Shown: positions 4,855-7,273 of the stretch, piece after piece
Position numbering within the stretch: position 1 is the first letter of the stretch
How the letters are laid out: every line of letters starts with the position of its first letter
Assembly (NCBI GenBank): GCA_023229575.1
Contig: JALNYZ010000071.1
Span: forward strand, 1-7,273
Reading direction: 5' to 3'
From: Prolixibacteraceae bacterium
Lineage (GTDB): Bacteria; Bacteroidota; Bacteroidia; Bacteroidales; Prolixibacteraceae
Length of the DNA: 7,273 nucleotides
Position numbers and translations under genes: made by a program
The notes under the pieces: model-generated
Databases searched by the model: none
The model's input: the letters and a program-made list of their open reading frames with translations, nothing else
What the model was told of the DNA's origin: nothing

Positions 4855-4856
4855 CT

Positions 4857-7094
4857 TTACCTAATCCGTACTAAAGGACGAACTTTGATGTCTTTAAAAG
4901 TTACATCACCATTCTTTGCGTATAAGAAAAGTCGATTCCCATCTTCGTAACAACGTGTGATGAGTGTTTGCCGATTATCGATGTTAACATCTATAATGGT
5001 TCCCGTTACGATGATATCAAGAGTAAACGGCTTGTCAAGACCATCAACGTTGTTTAGGGCTATTTTTGATTCAGGGGCCGGCAGACCGTTTTGTGGTTCC
5101 CCAAACTGAACTCGCTTGCCGGAAATGTCAAATTGGAGTTCAATTCCTCTAGCGTAATCACCATCTCCGCGCATACACAATCCAAATAACTTACTGTCAG
5201 CAGTGGGTTTTACAGTCATGGTTATTCGGACATTCTGAGGGATTTCATCTAGCATAACAGCCTTAAATCCATCCTGTCCATCAATTCGAACGCACTCACT
5301 CTTCCCTTTGACCTTTTTGTGCGGCAAAGTGAAGGCTTGTTTCAAAGAATCGATGCCTGGACCGTGCGGATGGATTGTCAAATATGAATGTCCGGTAATA
5401 AAGTTTAGATCTAGTGGGTCGCCACTGGCAGGGATCATTTCCGGTACAAACTTAGTTCCTAAAGAACCATCCGGATTCTGAACCAGTTCAAAAAATGCCA
5501 GATCTCCACCAAAGCCTTCATTTCCAATCCAACCCCCGGCTATACGACGACCACCTGTAAAACCAGCGGTTTTAGGATATTGAAGCCTGCTTATTCTGGA
5601 TGGTTCATTCTGTATCCAGGGACCATAAATAGTTTGGGATCTCAAAAAACGATGATTAACAGATAGATAATACCATGAGTTCCATTTAAAAAGATGAGGA
5701 CAATTACCTCCGCTATCCAATAGAGGGTCCTTTTGTTTGGACCAGTTTTTCATGTCAGTAGAAGTATAATAGACAACTACTCTTTGTCCATTTCCATCAC
5801 GTCCACCTGTTAACAGATAGAATTGCGCGGTTACATCATCGAAGAATATGGAACAATCCCCACCTTCTATAACAGGCTTCTCCCCTTTAATATAATGGAT
5901 TCCATCGGTACTGGTAGCCTGAAAAATCCCTGAGCCCTTATGAGGTTTTTCAGGGAATTCCACCCGCCCCCCGCAATCTGTATAGAAAGCATGGTAAACT
6001 CCATTATTCACAATAAAATCACCGGTACCCATTGCACTTTCCCAGGGACGGGTAATGGGAATAGCAATAGGATGATGCTCCCAGTCGATAAGATTTCGGG
6101 TGGAAACATGAGCATACTGATGTGCACCCATAATCCACTTTGAACCATGATGTCGGCGGTCGTACAGCCAGAAAACGTGAAAAGTGCCTTCGTTAAACAG
6201 GCACATTACATCACCTGCGGAAGTGTTATAGCCGCGAGGATGCCAATATTGTAAAGAGGATTGTTCATGACCGAGGATTTCTATGTCACGTTTGGAGACA
6301 AAATTCTGTCCACCACTAACATAGGTAATTTCATCATTGGCAAGGGCACGATCCCATAGGGCAACATAATCAATCATACCGTTGAATCCGGTTTTTATTT
6401 TCCCCTTTTCATAACCGGCCCCAATCAGGAAAGGACCGTTAAAATTATACAGTGATCCGTGTGTCCACTCTTCATCTACCAATACCCCATCAATATACAT
6501 CTCAATCACTGTTTCGCGAAATCGTATTACCACAGTTTGCCAGCGGTTTGTACCAATCATGCCAATCGGGGTTCCAATCCGAAGTGTTCCGTTAAGGAAA
6601 TCTATTGGTAAATTTTTCTTCTTTTTAAACCAGTCAGGACTAACCCTGTCATTTGCAGGACTGGTTTGCCACAAATATTCAAGCATCCCATCCTTTTGAT
6701 ACAGTATTTTTCCAAACTCATCATTTGCATTATTTTTTGCCAGTAATGGAATGTCATTTCCATTCGATTGGTTTAAAAAGCGCATACTGAGTGTCATATC
6801 CTTGCCTGTCAATTGAATCTGTTTATTACCGACAACAAGGTACCCTCCTTCAAAAACAGCCACATTGCCATCGCTGAATTGTTTCGGTGTAGTCTTTAAT
6901 TCACCATTATTGAGTTTAACGCCCAATTTTACATCACCAATGGTTGTTATCAGACCACCTTTCCCTGTCTTATTTTTGGCATCGCCCATATTCCATATAG
7001 CTACAGCATCTATTTGCAAACTATCTTTCTCCTCTATTGGGGAGAAACCTACTATTGCAATAACCAGCAGACAAATTCCAATTAATTTTAACAT
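4857..7094 (-). CDS. Secreted GH32/GH43-like five-bladed propeller hydrolase with N-terminal LamG domain
   Basis: This 745-aa protein is probably exported: MLKLIGICLLVIAIVGFS is a signal sequence with no clear lipobox. Residues about 28-260 look like a LamG/concanavalin-type domain (RWQTVVIRFRETVIEMYIDG, FNGMIDYVALWDRAL). A beta-propeller follows at about 280-560, and a beta-sandwich at about 590-742 (IDVNIDNRQTLITR, RLFLYAKNGDVTF) resembles GH32 C-terminal domains. Propeller signatures are GDVMCLFNEGTFHVFWLYD (Asp295 as putative nucleophile), HVSTRNLIDWEHHPIAIPI, GGDCSIFFDD (Asp413 as putative transition-state stabiliser) and GGNCPHLFKWNSWYYL. In this last motif Asn464 stands where relatives have Glu (ECPDLF or EAPHL). 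This acid/base change is odd and could alter or abolish hydrolysis. The start ATG lies 13 bp after the GH27-like stop, so the two are probably one operon. Exact family and substrate are uncertain; beta-fructosides or arabinose-type linkages are possible. Confidence 0.8.
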   Translation of the reverse strand: MLKLIGICLLVIAIVGFSPIEEKDSLQIDAVAIWNMGDAKNKTGKGGLITTIGDVKLGVKLNNGELKTTPKQFSDGNVAVFEGGYLVVGNKQIQLTGKDMTLSMRFLNQSNGNDIPLLAKNNANDEFGKILYQKDGMLEYLWQTSPANDRVSPDWFKKKKNLPIDFLNGTLRIGTPIGMIGTNRWQTVVIRFRETVIEMYIDGVLVDEEWTHGSLYNFNGPFLIGAGYEKGKIKTGFNGMIDYVALWDRALANDEITYVSGGQNFVSKRDIEILGHEQSSLQYWHPRGYNTSAGDVMCLFNEGTFHVFWLYDRRHHGSKWIMGAHQYAHVSTRNLIDWEHHPIAIPITRPWESAMGTGDFIVNNGVYHAFYTDCGGRVEFPEKPHKGSGIFQATSTDGIHYIKGEKPVIEGGDCSIFFDDVTAQFYLLTGGRDGNGQRVVVYYTSTDMKNWSKQKDPLLDSGGNCPHLFKWNSWYYLSVNHRFLRSQTIYGPWIQNEPSRISRLQYPKTAGFTGGRRIAGGWIGNEGFGGDLAFFELVQNPDGSLGTKFVPEMIPASGDPLDLNFITGHSYLTIHPHGPGIDSLKQAFTLPHKKVKGKSECVRIDGQDGFKAVMLDEIPQNVRITMTVKPTADSKLFGLCMRGDGDYARGIELQFDISGKRVQFGEPQNGLPAPESKIALNNVDGLDKPFTLDIIVTGTIIDVNIDNRQTLITRCYEDGNRLFLYAKNGDVTFKDIKVRPLVRIR

Positions 7095-7107
7095 ACTTCT
7101 TTCATCT

Positions 7108-7273
7108 TTACCGTTTGCTCATTTTTACCATTACAACTCCCTGGGCCGGAACCTGGGCTGTGAATTTCTGATTGTAACGACCAAGATCCTTTTGATGCCA
7201 TAGATCGCGAACTGACCGTTTCCCCGAGATTTGCAATTCAGCCCAATCCACCGTTACCTCGGCAGGGCTTTTC
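7108..7273 (-). CDS. C-terminus of a GH27 alpha-galactosidase-like protein (partial)
   Basis: The last 54 codons of a leftward gene enter from the right edge and end at TAA (7110-7108). The frame contains EVTVDWAELQISGKRSVRDL and then WHQKDLGRYNQKFTAQVPAQGVVMVKM, split here for length. This is the C-terminal beta-sandwich signature of GH27 enzymes (VxWxxLGLxGxxxVRDLWxxKDLGxFxxxFxAxVPxHGVVLV). The usual His in VPxHG is Gln here. GH27 removes terminal alpha-galactose (or alpha-GalNAc) from oligosaccharides and polysaccharides, usually in the periplasm in these bacteria. The catalytic barrel is outside the window. Close coupling to the next gene (13-bp gap) indicates one transcript and a shared substrate. 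Confidence 0.75.
   Translation of the reverse strand, partial: KSPAEVTVDWAELQISGKRSVRDLWHQKDLGRYNQKFTAQVPAQGVVMVKMSKR

Noticed and set aside
5940..7203. Plus-strand open frames opposite the propeller hydrolase (5940-6143 and 6865-7203)
   Set aside because: They are antisense to a strong 745-codon gene, and one also crosses the gap into the GH27-like gene. There is no independent support.

Overview
This window looks like chromosomal DNA from a member of the Bacteroidota, most likely a carbohydrate-degrading Bacteroidales or Marinilabiliales relative. Several signs agree. The rho N-terminus and the short sigma-70 factor beginning MRQL are typical of the phylum. Two promoter-like sites match the phylum's TTTG / TAnnTTTG consensus. 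The tmRNA tag starts with Gly and ends YALAA. The right end holds a run of secreted glycoside hydrolases such as occurs in polysaccharide utilisation loci. The assignment rests on recognition by eye, not on a database search.

Left part (1-2915), housekeeping. The 5' end of rho runs leftward off the window from a well-formed promoter about 150 bp upstream of its start. A long AT-rich divergent intergenic region (144-771) separates it from a rightward gene for a divergent RpoD-like sigma factor. After a 47-bp gap filled by a 36-bp near-perfect palindrome comes rpe (ribulose-phosphate 3-epimerase, GTG start). After rpe come a GC-rich hairpin, a TATCTTTG promoter element, a complete one-piece tmRNA gene (ssrA) and its strong intrinsic terminator.

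Middle part (2916-4480), probable accessory module. An AT-rich stretch of about 380 bp without genes leads to a complete Fic-domain protein (361 aa) with an N-terminal inhibitory motif, an intact Fic core motif and a C-terminal winged helix. Three short palindromic sites lie upstream of it, and the last overlaps a TAnnTTTG element only a few bases before the start codon. This suggests autoregulation. An exact 17-bp direct repeat lies at both ends of this module (2954-2970 and 4461-4477).

Right part (4451-7273), leftward sugar-degradation genes. Read in transcription order (right to left) there is the C-terminus of a GH27 alpha-galactosidase-like protein. A complete 745-aa secreted protein follows 13 bp later, with a LamG-like domain and a GH32/GH43-type beta-propeller. 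Next is a short ORF that looks like the signal peptide and first residues of a DUF4038/GH140-like hydrolase. It is cut off close to the right-hand direct repeat. The Fic module therefore seems to sit at a junction where a polysaccharide utilisation locus was truncated next to the tmRNA gene. The most interesting items are the palindrome abutting the rpe start, the operator-like repeats before fic, the repeat-bounded module with its truncated neighbour, and an Asn where the propeller enzyme is expected to carry its acid/base Glu.
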